Below are positions 62,913-64,000 of a stretch of DNA of 64,000 nt, one piece after another. Numbering within the stretch: position 1 is the first letter of the stretch; the number at the start of each line of letters is the position of its first letter. Origin of the DNA: an uncultured Acidobacteriia bacterium (GTDB lineage: Bacteria > Acidobacteriota > Terriglobia > Bryobacterales > Bryobacteraceae); NCBI GenBank assembly GCA_903881085.1, contig CAIRSA010000527.1, positions 1-64,000 on the forward strand. Direction: 5' to 3'. A program made the translations under genes and the position numbers. The notes below the pieces were generated by a model, which worked only from the letters and a program-made list of their open reading frames with translations, did not search any database and was not told where the DNA came from.

Positions 62913-62924
62913 GGAGACGCCGTA

Positions 62925-63599
62925 ATGACTACCACAACCTTTAGAAACGCGAATCGCGTACAGCAGAGTATTCTCGCGGGTGTTGAAAAGAAGTCGCTCA
63001 TCTGGATGGCGGAACGCATGCCATCCTTCGTTAATTCAGATCATCTTTCCATCCTCGGACTTACGTCGATGATGATTGCCGGCGCGGGCTACTGGCTTGC
63101 GGCGGAGAACATTCAATGGCTGTGGATGGTGAACGCGATGATCGTTCTCAACTGGTTTGGAGATAGCCTGGACGGCACGCTGGCGCGTGTGCGGAACCGG
63201 CAGCGGCCGCGTTATGGATTCTATGTCGACCATTTGATCGACGTAGTGTCGGCGGTATTTCTGTTGGGCGGGCTGAGCTTTTCCGGCTTCATGAGTCCGG
63301 GCGTGGCGATCGCGCTGTTGATCGCCTTTCTGCTGCTTTCGGTGGAATCGTATCTGGCCACTTACACCATCGGCACGTTCCGCCTGTCGCATGGGCCGTT
63401 CGGGCCAACGGAATTGCGCGTGCTGCTGATCATGGGAAACTGCGCGTTGGTCATGCGGACGGATTCGCACGTGTTGGTGGGGCGGTACCTGTTGATGGAT
63501 GTTGGCGGAGTGATTGGCGCGATCGGCATGGTGGCATTGTTTGCGGCAACGGCTGTGCGCAATACGATGACGTTGTATCGCGAAGAGAGGCTGCAATGA
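62925..63599 (+). CDS. CDP-alcohol phosphatidyltransferase family membrane enzyme
   Basis: 224 residues, about six membrane segments. The family signature D-G-x2-A-R-x8-G-x3-D-x3-D is complete in DGTLARVRNRQRPRYGFYVDHLID. Members transfer a phospho-alcohol group from CDP-linked donors, as in phosphatidylglycerol, phosphatidylinositol or cardiolipin synthesis; the acceptor here is unclear. The start at 62925 has a strong ribosome site. The next gene overlaps it by four bases. Confidence 0.9.
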   Translation: MTTTTFRNANRVQQSILAGVEKKSLIWMAERMPSFVNSDHLSILGLTSMMIAGAGYWLAAENIQWLWMVNAMIVLNWFGDSLDGTLARVRNRQRPRYGFYVDHLIDVVSAVFLLGGLSFSGFMSPGVAIALLIAFLLLSVESYLATYTIGTFRLSHGPFGPTELRVLLIMGNCALVMRTDSHVLVGRYLLMDVGGVIGAIGMVALFAATAVRNTMTLYREERLQ

Positions 63600-64000
63600 T
63601 ACTGCGCGTGTTTCGCTTCCAGGCCGTGGGCGCGCTGGGCGTGATGGTGCAGATGGTGAGCGTGATTGCCTGCCGCGAGTGGCTGGGATTGTCCGTGATG
63701 ATGGCAACGGCCGCGGCGGTGGAACTGGCCATTCTGCACAATTTCGTGTGGCATCTGCGATGGACCTGGGGCGCGCAGAACCGCGGACTGCGGGCACGGG
63801 AGATTGGCTTGCGGCTGGTGCGGTTCAATGCGGCGTTCGGATTGGTCTCGATTACTTCGAATTTGTATTTCACTAGTCTTTTTATGCGGGTGTTTGACGT
63901 GAATTATATTGTGGGTAATTTGCTGGCAATTGCGTCGAGTGGGCTGGTGAATTTCTTAGCCGGAGAGTTTTTTGTGTTTCCAGAGAGGAGCAGACAATGA
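63596..64000 (+). CDS. GtrA-like membrane protein
   Basis: 134 residues with four hydrophobic helices (FQAVGALGVMVQMVSVIAC, MMATAAAVELAILHNFVWH, FNAAFGLVSITSNLYFTSLF, YIVGNLLAIASSGLVNFLAGEFFVF), the pattern and length of the GtrA family (flippase or accessory of polyprenyl-linked sugars). ATGA overlap with the phosphatidyltransferase. The stop codon is the last three bases of the window, so the gene is complete and the operon may continue. Confidence 0.85.
   Translation: MILRVFRFQAVGALGVMVQMVSVIACREWLGLSVMMATAAAVELAILHNFVWHLRWTWGAQNRGLRAREIGLRLVRFNAAFGLVSITSNLYFTSLFMRVFDVNYIVGNLLAIASSGLVNFLAGEFFVFPERSRQ

Overview
The window looks like a chromosomal segment of an Acidobacteriota species, most likely near the Bryobacterales / Solibacter group. 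This is inferred from gene content, not from a marker gene: a secreted VWFA-type protein of the acidobacterial kind, an ECF sigma factor next to a Ser/Thr kinase, a YVTN propeller fused to a phosphoesterase, a fused AroDE, many secreted proteins of unknown function and GC-rich coding DNA. No rRNA, tRNA, CRISPR array, prophage or intact insertion sequence was seen.

1-13 kb: an N-terminally broken SYLF gene beside a long palindrome; a secreted beta-lactamase-like hydrolase; a tightly coupled minus-strand operon nadE - propeller/phosphoesterase - GH57 glycosidase; a retropepsin with a small partner; two glycosyltransferases that share a C-terminal domain, divergent from a methyltransferase. 13-23 kb: a Tudor-like small protein, aroDE, an amidase preceded by a tiny Tat/AtzG-like protein, a prepilin peptidase and a very large GAF/PAS-GGDEF-EAL protein. 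23-31 kb: a VapBC locus whose toxin has a nonsense codon, a deleted SDR gene coupled to an MrfA-type helicase, a VWFA protein, and a two-component system divergent from a Spy-like protein.

31-36.5 kb is an accessory, partly decayed island: a secreted MBL-fold protein, a Tn3-type resolvase killed by two C-to-T changes (one removes the catalytic Ser), HigBA, a Fic toxin with a VbhA-like antitoxin, and a frameshifted GxxExxY nuclease whose start codon lies inside a large inverted repeat. 36.5-47.6 kb returns to housekeeping: macrodomain and quinone oxidoreductase genes, a membrane/YtkA-like pair, and the operon acpP-fabF-etfB-etfA-hydrolase. The hydrolase gene carries an in-frame palindromic insertion, and a relic of a second copy lies downstream of it with a tiny bicistronic pair between.

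48.7-58.3 kb is the most interesting region: a PhcB-like methyltransferase, a CHASE2-containing Ser/Thr kinase, an ECF sigma factor, a small secreted protein, an exported Hcp-like protein, a secreted TPR-CHAT (caspase-like) protease and a FecR-domain protein. Three of these transcription units carry the same upstream element, TTTACC-N18-CGCTYA, at identical spacing and in the correct orientation 38-51 nt before the start codon. This suggests a small regulon, possibly driven by the local sigma factor. The last 5 kb holds a metallophosphoesterase relic ending near a cruciform, large secreted proteins of unknown role, a CDP-alcohol phosphatidyltransferase and a GtrA-like protein.
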